A stretch of DNA of 64,000 bases from Marinobacter sp. F4206 (GCF_019392195.1 NZ_JAHXKI010000002.1:1488001-1552000); one strand, 5' to 3'. Shown: positions 46,526 to 56,307, numbered from the stretch's first letter. A program made the numbers and translations. Notes: a model not told the origin generated them from the letters alone.

Positions 46526-49141
46526 ATGACTGAGACAACGGCATTGAAAACCGCCCTGTCCATTTCCGGCGCCTCGTGCCAGGGCTGCGCCAAGAAGATT
46601 CGGGCCGCCCTGGAACCACTGACCGGAAATCCGGACCTGGTGGAGGTGAATCTGGAGGAACAGACCGTCGCGCTGCCAGACGACATCGATCTGGACGACG
46701 CGGCCCGCCGGGTGACCGAGGCGGGTTATCCGGCCGAGCCGGTTTCCGGGAAGACCGAATCCAGCTGCTGCAGCGTGGAACAAAAGCCGGCGCCGGAACC
46801 GGAGGCCCCGGAGGAAGCGGCCAACCAGGGTGATCACGCCCACGAAAGCGCGGATGCGGCGAACGATGGGGCCGGTCAGATTGCCCTGTCGGTGTCTGGC
46901 GCCACCTGCGCCTCGTGTGTGAACACCATTGAGAAGGCGCTGAAATCGGTGCCGGGTATCACCCATGCCCACATGAACCTGGCCGACAACACGGCCACCG
47001 CCACCGGCCAGGCCGATCCGAAAGCGCTGGTTAAGGCGGTCGAAAGCGCCGGCTACGGTGCCAGCGTGATCGAGAACGAAGACGAGGCCGACGAGCGCAA
47101 GCAGGCGCAGGATAAGAAGACCTACCGCAGCCTGTTGATCAAGATGGCGGTGAGCCTGTCCCTGGGTCTGGGCCTGATGGTCTGGGGCATGGGTTTCGGC
47201 ACCATGATGGTGACCGAAGCCAACCAGGGGATCTGGCTGGTACTGGGTGCGATTACCCTGGTGGTGATGGCGGCCACCGGCGGTCATTTCTACACCGGCG
47301 CCTGGAAAGCCTTCCGGCACCACAACGCCAACATGGACACCCTGATCGCGCTGGGTACCGGTACCGCCTGGCTGTATTCCATCGTGGTGGCCAGCATACC
47401 GGGCGCGCTCCCCGAAATGGCCCGGCACGTCTACTTCGAGGCGTCCGCCATGATCATCGGCCTGATCAACCTGGGGCAGGCCCTGGAGCTGCGTGCCAAG
47501 GGCAAGACTTCGGAAGCGGTGCGGCGGCTGCTGGACCTGCGCGCCAAGACGGCCCGGGTGATTCGCGATGGCGAGGAACGAGATATTCCGGTGGAAGAGG
47601 TCCGCAAGGGCGACCGGATCCGGGTGCGCCCCGGCGAGAAGCTGCCGGTGGATGGCGAGATTGCCGAGGGTTCCACCCGCATCGACGAAAGCATGCTCAC
47701 CGGTGAACCCATGCCGGTGAGCAAGGGCGAAGGCGATGAGGTCTCCGCCGGCACCCTGAATACCCACGGTTCCATCATCTACACGGCCACACGGGTCGGC
47801 AGTGAAACCGCGCTGGCCCAGATCATCCAGCTGGTGAAGAAGGCCCAGGGCTCCAAGCCCGCCATTGGCCGGCTGGCCGATAAGATTTCCTCGGTGTTCG
47901 TACCCACGGTGATGCTGATTGCCGTGGTGGCGGCCCTGGTCTGGTACAACGTAGGCCCGGAGCCGGCTGTGGTCCATATGATGGTGGCAGCCACCACGGT
48001 GCTGATCATCGCCTGCCCCTGTGCCCTGGGCCTGGCGACGCCGATGTCGGTGATGGTGGGCGTTGGCAAGGCCGCGGAATACGGCGCTCTGATTCGCCAG
48101 GGCGATGCGTTGCAGACCGCCGGCAAGCTGGATCTGGTGATCCTGGATAAGACCGGCACCATCACCGAGGGCCACCCGGCGGTCACCCGGATGCACGCCA
48201 CCGATGGCGATGAACAGAAGCTGTTGGCCATTGCCGCCGGGCTCGAGCAGCACTCCGAGCATCCGTTGGCCGAAGCGGTGGTGGCGCGCGCCAAGGACGA
48301 TGGCGTGACCCTTGAATCCGTTAGTAACTTCGAGGCCCTCAACGGCAAGGGCGTGCGGGGCGATTACAACGGCCAGCCCGTTCGCCTGGGCAACCGCCGC
48401 TGGCTGGAAAACGAAGGCCTGGAAGTGTCGGGGCTGGACGACGTCGCCCGGGACATCACCGATCAGGCCGGCACCCCGCTGTTCGTTGCCCTGGGCGACT
48501 CGGTGCTGGGGGTTATCGGCGTGGCCGATGCCATCAAGCCCGACTCCGAGGCGGCGATTGCGCGCCTGCACGAGGCCGGTATCAAGGTCATGATGGTCAC
48601 CGGTGACATCGATGCCACCGCCAAGGCGATTGCCGCCCGGGCCGGCATTGACGACTACCGCGCCGAGGTCCTGCCGGAAGACAAGGCCGAGGTGGTCAGC
48701 GCCATGCGCGGCAAGGGCTACACCGTGGCCATGGTGGGTGACGGCATCAACGATGCCCCGGCCCTGGCCGCCGCCGACGTCGGATTTGCCATCGGCACCG
48801 GCACGGACGTGGCCATCGAAAGTGCGTCCATTACCCTCATGCGGGGCTCCCTGCATGGCGTGCCGGACGCCATCCAGATCTCCCGGGCGACCGTAAAGAA
48901 CATTCATCAGAACCTGTTCGGTGCCTTTATCTACAACAGTCTCGGTATTCCGATTGCCGCGGGGCTGCTGTACCCGGTCTGGGGCATTCTGATGAGCCCG
49001 ATCCTGGCGGGCGCGGCCATGTCGCTGTCGTCGGTCACCGTGGTCACCAACGCCAACCGTTTGCGTTGGTTCAAGACCGGACAGGATGCCCGGCGGGAAG
49101 CACCGAAGACTGATCACGATCAACAAGAGGTGCGGAACTGA
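46526..49141 (+). CDS. copA: Copper-exporting P1B-type ATPase CopA
   Basis: 871 residues. Two N-terminal metal-binding domains ([11 protein letters not shown] and [15 protein letters not shown]), joined by a linker with a CC pair. Eight TM helices carry the CPC motif ([12 protein letters not shown]497-C499), phosphorylation Asp541 (DKTGTITEG), HP motif ([11 protein letters not shown]), and [17 protein letters not shown]. The TM7/TM8 signatures [11 protein letters not shown] and [12 protein letters not shown] specify Cu(I) (P1B-1). It pumps Cu(I) from cytosol to periplasm. Start: GGAG 9 nt upstream. The stop shares one base with the ATG of the small gene that follows. Confidence 0.96.
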   Translation: MTETTALKTALSISGASCQGCAKKIRAALEPLTGNPDLVEVNLEEQTVALPDDIDLDDAARRVTEAGYPAEPVSGKTESSCCSVEQKPAPEPEAPEEAANQGDHAHESADAANDGAGQIALSVSGATCASCVNTIEKALKSVPGITHAHMNLADNTATATGQADPKALVKAVESAGYGASVIENEDEADERKQAQDKKTYRSLLIKMAVSLSLGLGLMVWGMGFGTMMVTEANQGIWLVLGAITLVVMAATGGHFYTGAWKAFRHHNANMDTLIALGTGTAWLYSIVVASIPGALPEMARHVYFEASAMIIGLINLGQALELRAKGKTSEAVRRLLDLRAKTARVIRDGEERDIPVEEVRKGDRIRVRPGEKLPVDGEIAEGSTRIDESMLTGEPMPVSKGEGDEVSAGTLNTHGSIIYTATRVGSETALAQIIQLVKKAQGSKPAIGRLADKISSVFVPTVMLIAVVAALVWYNVGPEPAVVHMMVAATTVLIIACPCALGLATPMSVMVGVGKAAEYGALIRQGDALQTAGKLDLVILDKTGTITEGHPAVTRMHATDGDEQKLLAIAAGLEQHSEHPLAEAVVARAKDDGVTLESVSNFEALNGKGVRGDYNGQPVRLGNRRWLENEGLEVSGLDDVARDITDQAGTPLFVALGDSVLGVIGVADAIKPDSEAAIARLHEAGIKVMMVTGDIDATAKAIAARAGIDDYRAEVLPEDKAEVVSAMRGKGYTVAMVGDGINDAPALAAADVGFAIGTGTDVAIESASITLMRGSLHGVPDAIQISRATVKNIHQNLFGAFIYNSLGIPIAAGLLYPVWGILMSPILAGAAMSLSSVTVVTNANRLRWFKTGQDARREAPKTDHDQQEVRN

Positions 49142-49257
49142 TGACTACTCTATTGGTCAACGCTGGAGGTGTGGCGCTCATGGCCGCCATCGTATGGTGG
49201 TTCTGGCTGTCTCCCTCAACCGGCGACGCGTCCGGACACGACCACAACCACCACTAG
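49141..49257 (+). CDS. 38-residue membrane protein with His-rich tail
   Basis: The ATG uses the last base of the copA stop (TGATG), so translation is probably coupled. The protein has a single TM helix (GGVALMAAIVWWFWLS) and a C-terminal tail ending GHDHNHH. The small size and His tail suggest a metal-binding accessory subunit or chaperone for CopA at the membrane, by context only. 25 nt later comes the DUF411 gene. Confidence 0.65.
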   Translation: MTTLLVNAGGVALMAAIVWWFWLSPSTGDASGHDHNHH

Positions 49258-49282
49258 CCATTATCTGAGCGAGGATGTAGTA

Positions 49283-49732
49283 ATGAAGAAACAGGCTCTT
49301 GGATTTGCCCTGACGGCCGCACTGGGCTTCAGTACACCGCTGCTGGCCGCCGGCGCCGCCCAGAACATTCACGTGTACAAGTCGCCCACCTGTGGCTGCT
49401 GCACCGATTGGGTCAAGCACCTGGAAGCGAACGGCTTTGAGGTGGAGGTTACGGAGACCCAGAACCTGAACCCGGTCAAGATCGACGCCGGACTGACGCC
49501 GGCCCTGGCCAGCTGCCACACCGCGTTTATCGGTGACTACGTCATCGAGGGGCACGTGCCGGCGGACGACATCCATCGCCTGATTGCCGAGGCACCGCAA
49601 GCCAAGGGCCTGAGCGTACCGGGCATGCCGGTGGGCTCTCCCGGCATGGAGATGGGGGACCGCAAGGATCACTACCAGGTCCTGATGTTCAACGACAAGG
49701 GCCAGACCCGGGTGTTCTCGGAATACAACTAA
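49283..49732 (+). CDS. DUF411 periplasmic metal-binding protein
   Basis: 149 residues with a signal peptide (ALGFALTAALGFSTPLLAAG). The DUF411 domain shows YKSPTCGCCTDWVKHLEANGF (CxCC), LASCHTAFIGDYVIEGHVPADDI, then a Met-rich GMPVGSPGMEMGDR stretch. The family occurs in copper and other metal resistance operons and is thought to bind metal in the periplasm. Last gene of merR-copA-small ORF-DUF411. Confidence 0.9.
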   Translation: MKKQALGFALTAALGFSTPLLAAGAAQNIHVYKSPTCGCCTDWVKHLEANGFEVEVTETQNLNPVKIDAGLTPALASCHTAFIGDYVIEGHVPADDIHRLIAEAPQAKGLSVPGMPVGSPGMEMGDRKDHYQVLMFNDKGQTRVFSEYN

Positions 49733-49742
49733 GGGAAGGAAA

Positions 49743-49768
49743 ACCGGGGCCAATGGACTGGCCCCGGT
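49743..49768. terminator. 10-bp hairpin between convergent genes
   Basis: ACCGGGGCCA-ATGGAC-TGGCCCCGGT follows the DUF411 stop. No U-run, and a smaller hairpin (CCTCTA-TCAG-TAGAGG) follows over the end of the convergent gene. Probably a shared terminator. Confidence 0.55.
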
Positions 49769-49780
49769 GATAGGCCTCTA

Positions 49781-50881
49781 TCAGTAGAGGTAAGGCGCCA
49801 GCGCCAGTTCCAGGCGGGCCTGGGCGGCGTAGAGGTTGGAGGCCGGAACGGCCGGTTTTTCCGGCGGAACGGCGGTCGGCCAGGCAGTCTGGAGCTCGTC
49901 CAGCGCCTTGTTGGCATCACGCCAGGCTTCCTTGTTCTGCTTCTTGAGCTCTTTCTGGTGGCTATCCAGGTACTCACGGGCCGCCAGCACAAAGCCCCGG
50001 CCGTCCTGGTATTCGTGAACCGCCACAAAGCGATCGCCATCCAGCGCTTCTTCATACTCCAGTGCCGCCTGCTTGGTCAGTGACAGGACGACCTTGGAGA
50101 CGTTCGCTGCGCTCAGGCCCTTGTTGCCGTCGGCGGCGCTCACGGCCTGCTCGGTCGCAACCCAGGCGGCCTGGAATTCCTTGTTGATGTCGCCCCAGTT
50201 TTCAACGCTTCCGGCTTTTTCAGCCAGCGTTTCCAGGCGCTCACCCAGATCGTTCTGACCGCGGTGCTTCAGGCCTTCTTCGGCCATCGGGTAGACCTCA
50301 ACCCAGGGGTGGGTCAGGTGCGGCCGACCCTCGGACGCTTCACCGGATTTGATCAGCTCGCGCGCGGCCAGCATGTGGCCCTGCATCATCTGGAGCATGG
50401 CAACGTAGGCCCCATCGGAGTCAACGGCGGACACGGCACTGCCGCTTTCGCCACCTTCGCCGCCTTCTCCTCCTTCTCCGCCTTCGCCACCTTCACCACC
50501 GGCAGCAAAGTAACTGAACGCAGCACCGGCTTCGCCGCCATGGCTTTCGCCACCTTCTCCACCGTGGCCTTCACCACCTTCACCGCCGTGATGCTCACCG
50601 GCCTCGCCGCCATGATGTTCGCCGCCTTCTCCACCGTGGCCTTCACCACCTTCGCCACCGTGATGTTCGCCGCCCTCACCACCGTGGTGCTTGCCGGCTT
50701 CACCGCCATGATGCTCACCGCCTTCGCCGCCGTGGTGTTCACCACCCTCGCCGCCGTGGGCGCCGGATGTCATCATCTCGTCGTGATGGTCTTTGTTGTG
50801 ATCATCAGCGACGGCACCGGAACTGGCCAGCAGGGTTGCCATACCGATTCCGGTCCACAGTTTGAGTTTCTGGTTTTGCAT
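49781..50881 (-). CDS. Secreted His/Gly/Glu-rich repeat protein
   Basis: 366 residues from ATG 50881. The signal peptide ends near SGAVADDH. Residues 42-121 are about ten octapeptide repeats, HGGE[GA]G[EK][HGS], followed by FSYFAA and six GGE tripeptides. The C-terminal 220 residues are helical (LQMMQGHMLAARELIKSG; THPWVEVYPMAEEGL) and not firmly recognised. The repeat carries many His and Glu suited to binding Cu, Zn or Ni. It is convergent with the copper operon. An upstream in-frame ATG (50944) would destroy the signal peptide layout. Confidence 0.8.
   Translation of the reverse strand: MQNQKLKLWTGIGMATLLASSGAVADDHNKDHHDEMMTSGAHGGEGGEHHGGEGGEHHGGEAGKHHGGEGGEHHGGEGGEGHGGEGGEHHGGEAGEHHGGEGGEGHGGEGGESHGGEAGAAFSYFAAGGEGGEGGEGGEGGEGGESGSAVSAVDSDGAYVAMLQMMQGHMLAARELIKSGEASEGRPHLTHPWVEVYPMAEEGLKHRGQNDLGERLETLAEKAGSVENWGDINKEFQAAWVATEQAVSAADGNKGLSAANVSKVVLSLTKQAALEYEEALDGDRFVAVHEYQDGRGFVLAAREYLDSHQKELKKQNKEAWRDANKALDELQTAWPTAVPPEKPAVPASNLYAAQARLELALAPYLY
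50519..50758 (-). repeat. 24-nt tandem coding repeat (octapeptide units)
   Basis: About ten 24-nt units within the His-rich protein gene, coding HGGEGGEH and variants. Further (GGE) triplet repeats continue to about 50447. The units are imperfect at the DNA level, so the repeat number may vary between strains. Confidence 0.8.
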
Positions 50882-51014
50882 TCGGGTCTCCTCAATAAGA
50901 CCGCCGCCGGAAACGCACGGACAGCGGGAAGATTGATGGTTCATTCATGGTGGTGCATGATGATTCAATCAGGGCGTTGATTGCAAATTATTCGTATTAA
51001 CAATTGGAGACTGC

Positions 51015-51689
51015 ATGATTCTGTGTATTGGTGAGGTTCTGGCCGCCGAACAACTTGAGCGCGTGCGCTCGGCGCTGGACAACGGCCGTTTTGAGGACGG
51101 CCGTAAGACCGCAGGCTGGCATGCCCGTCTGGTCAAGAACAACGAACAGATGCAGGTGGCCGACGAGACCGCCCAGGCCTTGCGGGCGGAAGTGGAAAAG
51201 GCCCTCACCGGGCATCCGGTTTTCCAGATGGCGGTTCGGCCGGCGAAGATGACCCCCATCCTGTTCAGCCGGTACCGGGACGGCATGACCTATGGCAACC
51301 ACGTGGATGACCCGGTGATGGGCCGCGGGCCAGGCCGGCTGCGGACCGACATCTCCTTTACCCTGTTCCTGGACGATCCGGACAGCTACGACGGCGGCGA
51401 GCTGGTCACCGACACCACCGCCGGGGAACAGTCCTACAAACTCCCCGCCGGCTCCGTGGTGATCTATCCCTCCTCCACCCTGCATCGGGTGGAACCGGTC
51501 ACCCGCGGCCAGCGCAGGGTGGCCATCGGCTGGATCCAGAGCACCATCCGGGACCCGGCCCAGCGGGAGGTGCTGTTCGATCTCGACACCGCGCGCCGGC
51601 AGCTGTTTGAGCGGGAAGGCAAGACCGCCGAGTTCGACCTGCTCACCAAGTCGCTGGCCAATCTCCAGCGTTTCTGGACCGAAATCTAG
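51015..51689 (+). CDS. PKHD-type Fe(II)/2-oxoglutarate hydroxylase (PiuC/YbiX family)
   Basis: 224 residues. It has LSRYRDGMTYGNHVDDPVM with the HxD ligands (NHVDD), LSFTLFLDDPDSYDGGELV-type strand, SVVIYPSSTLHRVEPVTRGQRRVAIGWIQS with the distal His and the 2-oxoglutarate Arg. PiuC proteins lie near TonB-dependent iron receptors in Pseudomonas, but no receptor is next to this one. An AT-rich stretch before it (50980-51005) may hold a Fur site but is too degenerate to call. Confidence 0.88.
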   Translation: MILCIGEVLAAEQLERVRSALDNGRFEDGRKTAGWHARLVKNNEQMQVADETAQALRAEVEKALTGHPVFQMAVRPAKMTPILFSRYRDGMTYGNHVDDPVMGRGPGRLRTDISFTLFLDDPDSYDGGELVTDTTAGEQSYKLPAGSVVIYPSSTLHRVEPVTRGQRRVAIGWIQSTIRDPAQREVLFDLDTARRQLFEREGKTAEFDLLTKSLANLQRFWTEI

Positions 51690-51705
51690 TTTGGGAAGTC
51701 CGCTA

Positions 51706-51735
51706 TCTGACGCATGGCCCCATAACCGTTATACT
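51706..51735 (+). promoter_or_regulatory. Candidate promoter before RNase II gene
   Basis: TCTGAC (51706-51711), 18-bp spacer, TATACT (51730-51735), 38 nt before the start codon. The only promoter-like pair in this gap; found by eye. Confidence 0.4.
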
Positions 51736-51772
51736 CCGCCCCAACATTCATTATTCCCAGCCAGGTTCATTC

Positions 51773-53761
51773 ATGCTCAATGCCGACGCTCTCAGCCAGT
51801 TGCGCCAGCTGAAATCCGACATCGAAGAAAACAAGGTGGTCTATCCCGGCACCGTCAAGGCCACGAACGGCCGATTCGGGTTCGTCGCCCTGGATGAGGG
51901 ACGGGACGTGTTCCTGCCGCCCGAGGAGATGCAAAAAGTCCTGCCCGGCGACCGGGTGAACGTGACCGAACAGGAAGTGGACAAGGGCAAGACCCAGGGT
52001 GTCGTGGACGAACTGCTGGAAACCCGGCTGACCACCTTTGTCGGCCGATACCTGGTCAAGGGCAAGGGCCATTTCGTGGTGCCGGAAACACCGGGCATCA
52101 ACCGCTGGATTTTCATTCCGCCGAAAGAGCGCATGAACGCCCAGCCCGACGATTACATCTATTGCGAGATCCACAAGCATCCGATCAAGGACGGCAAGGG
52201 CCAGGCCCGGATACTGAGGGTGATCGGCAAGGCCGGTGAACCGGGCATTGAACGCTCGCTCACCCTGGCAACCTTCGATCTGACGGACACCTGGCCGGAA
52301 CCGGTCCAGGCCCAGGCCGACAGCCTGGATGAGCAAGCGATTGAAGCGCGGGAAACCGAGCGGCAGGATCGCACCGCGCAGCCCTATGTGACCATCGACA
52401 GCCCGGGCACCCAGGACATGGACGATGCGCTGCTGGCTGAGCCGAACGCCACCGGCTGGACCCTGTCGATCGCCATTGCCGACCCGACCTCACTGATCGA
52501 ACCCGGAAGCCCGGCCGAACAGGAAGCCTTCAATCGTGCCACGGCGATCTACTTTCCGGGCGAACCACTGCCCATGCTCCCGGACAGCCTGAGCACTCGC
52601 CTGTGCTCACTGATGCCCGACGTCAACCGGCTGGCGCTGGTGTGTGACCTGCAGGTCAACAACGACGGCAGCCTGGGGGACTACAGCTTCCACCAGGCGG
52701 TCATCCGGTCCCAGCGCAAGCTCAGCTACGAGCTGGTGGCCAACCTGATCGAAGGCCGTGAAGACGACGACATCAAGGCACTGCCCGACGCCGTGGCCAA
52801 CAGCCTGGATCAGCTGCATCAGGTGGCGATCGCTCTGCGCAAGTGGCGCAGCGAGCATGCCCTGCTCAGTGGGGACCGGCCCGAGTTCCGGCTCCGTCTG
52901 GATGAAAACAAGCGCATCCGCCTGATCGAACCCTCGGTCCAGAACGAGGCCCATCGCCTGGTCGAGGAATGCATGGTGGCCGCCAACCGCTGCGCGGCGG
53001 ATTTCCTGGCTCGCCAGGCCTCGGGCCTGTTCATCCAGCATCCGGGGCTGCGGGACGACCGCATCGACAACATCCGTGCGCTGCTGGAAAGCCACGCCCC
53101 GCACCTGTCCGAGGTCGACGCCAACAGCGCGCACGGCTTCCGCGAGCTGATGAAACACACGGAAGAGCTCGACGCCGAGGTGCCGGTCAAGGCGATCATC
53201 TCCCGCCAGCTGGCCCGTGCGGAACTGGGCTTCAAGGCCGCGCCCCACCAGGGCATGGGACTGGACGCCTACACCACCTTCACGTCACCACTGCGGAAGT
53301 TCTCCGATTTCTATGTGCACCGCCTGATCAAAGCCGCGCTCTGGGATACCCCGATGAACGCCCTCACTGAGGAACAGCTGGAGCGCCTGCAGCAGGCCCA
53401 GATCCGGGCTCGCCAGGCGGCCAACAGCCTGGAAGCCTGGCTGAAAAGCGACTTTGCCAAGACCCTGGGCGACGACGTCATGACTGGCGTCATCAGCCGC
53501 ACGGTGCCGGCCGGCTTCTTCGTCCGCCTGGACACCAACGGTCTGGAAGGCTTTGTCAGCTGCAAGGATCTGGACGGCAAATACGGCTTTGATCCGGTGA
53601 CCCTGCGCCTGATTCACAACAAGAACGGTCGGATTTTCCAGATCGAGCAGCCGGTGAAAGTCAGTTTTGCCGGGGTCGACGAGGAACGCCGCCAGATCAA
53701 CTTCAAGCTGGTGGAGGCGGAGGAAATCCCGGCCACCGGCAAGCCGGCCAGCGCCGGTTGA
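51773..53761 (+). CDS. rnb: Exoribonuclease II (RNB family)
   Basis: 662 residues, close to E. coli RNase II (644). The N-terminal cold-shock part has GTVKATNGRFGFVALDEGRDVFLPPEEM. The RNB catalytic motif is DSPGTQDMDDAL with D209, D215, D217 and D218; later come APHQGMGLDAYTTFTSPLRKFSDF and a C-terminal S1 domain (GVISRTVPAGFFVRLDTNGLEGFV). It degrades mRNA 3' to 5'. Monocistronic. Confidence 0.93.
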   Translation: MLNADALSQLRQLKSDIEENKVVYPGTVKATNGRFGFVALDEGRDVFLPPEEMQKVLPGDRVNVTEQEVDKGKTQGVVDELLETRLTTFVGRYLVKGKGHFVVPETPGINRWIFIPPKERMNAQPDDYIYCEIHKHPIKDGKGQARILRVIGKAGEPGIERSLTLATFDLTDTWPEPVQAQADSLDEQAIEARETERQDRTAQPYVTIDSPGTQDMDDALLAEPNATGWTLSIAIADPTSLIEPGSPAEQEAFNRATAIYFPGEPLPMLPDSLSTRLCSLMPDVNRLALVCDLQVNNDGSLGDYSFHQAVIRSQRKLSYELVANLIEGREDDDIKALPDAVANSLDQLHQVAIALRKWRSEHALLSGDRPEFRLRLDENKRIRLIEPSVQNEAHRLVEECMVAANRCAADFLARQASGLFIQHPGLRDDRIDNIRALLESHAPHLSEVDANSAHGFRELMKHTEELDAEVPVKAIISRQLARAELGFKAAPHQGMGLDAYTTFTSPLRKFSDFYVHRLIKAALWDTPMNALTEEQLERLQQAQIRARQAANSLEAWLKSDFAKTLGDDVMTGVISRTVPAGFFVRLDTNGLEGFVSCKDLDGKYGFDPVTLRLIHNKNGRIFQIEQPVKVSFAGVDEERRQINFKLVEAEEIPATGKPASAG

Positions 53762-53821
53762 AAAACCGTCAGGGCAGGCGCATCGTAATCAGAGAAGAAC
53801 ATCCTTTGAGGGAGGTGCGCC

Positions 53822-54031
53822 ATGCCCATCACGCCTAACGAATTTCTGAAGAAGTACGGTTTCGACAAGGACGACGAGGAACGGGACCACAGCCTTCGGC
53901 ACAATGCCATGGAGCATGCCAGGCACCTGCGCCGGCCCCACGCCGGCACGCCCCATGACTGGGAAGAGTGGGAGCGCTACAAGCGCGAACACCCGGATGA
54001 AGTGGAGGAGGACGAGGACAGCAAGGAATAA
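53822..54031 (+). CDS. Small acidic hypothetical protein
   Basis: 69 residues, highly charged: TPNEFLKKYGFDKDDEERDHSLRHN, then an Arg/His-rich middle and an Asp/Glu tail. No TM or signal. GGGAGG stands about 8 nt before the ATG, supporting it as a real gene. Function not recognised. Confidence 0.65.
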   Translation: MPITPNEFLKKYGFDKDDEERDHSLRHNAMEHARHLRRPHAGTPHDWEEWERYKREHPDEVEEDEDSKE

Positions 54032-54049
54032 GCCCTCTTTCCGGTGCTG

Positions 54050-54940
54050 TCAGCCCAACATCCGCTGCAGGCGTTCGTCCTTGGCCCGCCACTGAGCGGC
54101 CAGCCAGTCTTTCACATTCTTGCGGTGTTCCGCGTCCGTTGAATAGTCCCGCCCCTTGAGGTGCTCGGGGATCTCTACGGTGTGGATCTCCATCTTGATC
54201 TCCTGCACACGGCCGCAGATGAAGTCCCAGAACGTCGGCGCACCGCCGGGGTAGGCGATGGTGACATCCACCAGGGTCTGGATGGAATCGCCCATGGCAT
54301 CCAGCACAAACGCCACACCACCGGCCTTCGGCGTGAGCAGGTGGGTGTAGGGAGATTTCTGCTTGTCGTGCTTGGCCTGGGTGAACCGGGTGCCTTCGAC
54401 GAAGTTCATGACGCTGACCGGCGTATAACGGAATTTCTCGCAGGCAATGCGGGTGGCCTTGAGGTCCTCGCCACGCTTTTCCGGATGCTTGATCAGATAC
54501 TCGCGGGTGTAGCGTTTCATGAAGGGGAAATCCAGCCCCCACCAGGCCAGGCCGATCACCGGTACCCAGATCAGCTGCTGTTTCAGGAAAAACTTCAGAA
54601 ACGGTGCCCGGCGGTTAAACACCCGTTGCATTGCCAGAATATCCACCCAGCTCTGGTGGTTACTGAGCACCAGATACCAGCTTTCCCGCTTCAGGTGCTC
54701 GGCGCCTTTCACATCCCATTCGGTGCCGTGAGTCAGTTTCATCCAACCGACATTACAGGCCACCCAGGCCTCGGCAATGGCAATGATCACCCGGGTGCAG
54801 AGCACCCGAAAACCCTTGATCGGGACAATCAGTTTAAGGATCGCCGGGATGTACAGCAGAATGCACCAGAACAGGGTGTTGATGCCGAGCAGGATGGAAT
54901 TGAGGACACCAATAACGGGAGCGGGAAGGAAACTGAGCAT
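54050..54940 (-). CDS. Lysophospholipid acyltransferase (PlsC-like, YihG type)
   Basis: 296 residues from ATG 54940 (AGGA 6 nt upstream). N-terminal TM helices (VIGVLNSILLGINTLFWCILLYIPAI). Acyltransferase motifs: LVLSNHQSWVDILAMQ (HX4D), FPFMKRYTREYL, and NFVEGTRFTQAKH. The size and order fit YihG/1-acyl-glycerol-3-phosphate acyltransferases of the inner membrane. It is divergent from the PhaC-like gene. Confidence 0.9.
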   Translation of the reverse strand: MLSFLPAPVIGVLNSILLGINTLFWCILLYIPAILKLIVPIKGFRVLCTRVIIAIAEAWVACNVGWMKLTHGTEWDVKGAEHLKRESWYLVLSNHQSWVDILAMQRVFNRRAPFLKFFLKQQLIWVPVIGLAWWGLDFPFMKRYTREYLIKHPEKRGEDLKATRIACEKFRYTPVSVMNFVEGTRFTQAKHDKQKSPYTHLLTPKAGGVAFVLDAMGDSIQTLVDVTIAYPGGAPTFWDFICGRVQEIKMEIHTVEIPEHLKGRDYSTDAEHRKNVKDWLAAQWRAKDERLQRMLG

Positions 54941-55139
54941 ACGATTCCTGTTGTGGTTGTTTTGCCGAAATGGGTGGCAATGATAACAACCACCGAACCT
55001 CTTGGGCAGTGGCCGAAAGTGACCACTTTGCCAACCCGGTTGGACGGATCTGCCATAGCCGGATTCCGCCCCATGGCTTATTGTTGCCCCAACTTCCCGT
55101 TCGTCAACAATGCCGGGCCCGCAATCTATGGACATGCCA

Positions 55140-56291
55140 ATGCCTAACCTACTCAAATCCGTCGCCGACCGGGCATCGGGCCTGACCCGGCAGACCGCGC
55201 TTTACGCCGGCAACGCTTTCGACCGGGTCTTTCGCGCGGCCAGTCTCGTTCAGGCCGGACAGACCCCGTTTGAAACCCTCCACAGCGACGGCCTGGTCAG
55301 CCTGCGCTATTACCCGCCGCTGGCCGAGGATTTCATCGAACTGGACGACACCGTGATTCCGGTCGAACGCCAGAACCACCGCACGCCCGTCGTCATCATT
55401 CCGCCGCTGGCCGTGAACATGCTCATCTACGACCTGTTCCCCCAGCGCAGCCTGGTTCGCTTCCTGCGTGCCAAAGGCTTCGAGGTCTACCTCATCGACT
55501 GGGGCGTACCGACCCGGGCCCACAGCCACTACAACCTTCACACCTACGTCGCCGAGTTTTTGCCGGCCTATCTGAACCGGGTTCGTGAGCACAGTGGCGA
55601 ACAGGAACTGTCCCTGCATGGCTGGAGCCTGGGTGGCATGTTCACCCTGTTCTACTCGGCCCTGAGCAACGACCAGCACGTCCGTAACGCCATCGTCCTG
55701 GGCTCGCCCATCGACAGCCACGCCTCCGGCATCCTCGGGCTGCTGAACCAGCGCATGGCCGACGTCGCCGACTTCGTCCGCAACCGCACTGGGTTCCGGA
55801 TCCACGATCTCAAGCCCCACTGGTTCCACACCCCCGGATGGGCCAACACCATCGGCTTCAAACTGACCAACCCCATCGCCAGCGTGATGAGCTACTGGGA
55901 ACTGGTGGTGCGCCTGGGCGACCGGGAATTCGTCACCAACCACGCCACCACCTCGGCGTTTCTCGACCGGATGGTTGCCTACCCCGGCGGCATCATCCAG
56001 GACACCGTGGTGCGCGTCTGGATCGACAACCAGCTTTCCAAAGGCGACATCCAGATCGGCGACGACATCGCCCGGCTCGAGAATGTAAACGCCAACTTGC
56101 TCGCCATCGCCGGCAGCGAAGACACCATGGTCACCCCCGGCGCCGCCAAACGGGTGATGGACCACGTCAGCTCCGGGGACAAAACCTTCCGGGTGGTGCC
56201 GGGTGGTCACATGGGCATTCTGGCCGGAAGCAAGGCACCGAAGGAAAGCTGGCTGGAGCTGGCCGACTGGTTGGCCGAGCGGTCGGATTAA
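55140..56291 (+). CDS. PhaC-like alpha/beta hydrolase with Ser nucleophile
   Basis: 383 residues from ATG 55140; earlier in-frame ATGs at 55110, 55128 and 55134 make the start uncertain, and only a weak GGA precedes 55140. It resembles PHA synthases: TPVVIIPPLAVNMLIYDLFPQRSLVRFLRAKGFEVYLIDWG, HGWSLGGMFTLFYSAL, and GSEDTMVTPGAAKRVMDHV with a final GGHMGIL His. PHA synthases use Cys in G-x-C-x-G; here the residue is Ser (GWSLGG), so hydrolase or depolymerase-like activity is more likely. Confidence 0.85.
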   Translation: MPNLLKSVADRASGLTRQTALYAGNAFDRVFRAASLVQAGQTPFETLHSDGLVSLRYYPPLAEDFIELDDTVIPVERQNHRTPVVIIPPLAVNMLIYDLFPQRSLVRFLRAKGFEVYLIDWGVPTRAHSHYNLHTYVAEFLPAYLNRVREHSGEQELSLHGWSLGGMFTLFYSALSNDQHVRNAIVLGSPIDSHASGILGLLNQRMADVADFVRNRTGFRIHDLKPHWFHTPGWANTIGFKLTNPIASVMSYWELVVRLGDREFVTNHATTSAFLDRMVAYPGGIIQDTVVRVWIDNQLSKGDIQIGDDIARLENVNANLLAIAGSEDTMVTPGAAKRVMDHVSSGDKTFRVVPGGHMGILAGSKAPKESWLELADWLAERSD

Positions 56292-56307
56292 TAGAAGGGT
56301 GCCCCAG

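Noticed and set aside
46103..49126. A 1007-codon open frame antisense to merR-copA
   Set aside because: It mirrors the codon structure of copA on the other strand, has no family features and no ribosome site; a GC-rich shadow.
50447..50758. Tandem repeats resembling a CRISPR array
   Set aside because: Units are contiguous 24-mers in frame with a secreted protein and have no unique spacers.
50980..51005. Possible Fur box before the PKHD hydroxylase gene
   Set aside because: AT-rich with partial symmetry only; it matches the Fur consensus too poorly to claim.
53826..53840. Another GCCTAAC string after rnb
   Set aside because: Inside the start of a small gene, without paired arms or an R' box nearby.
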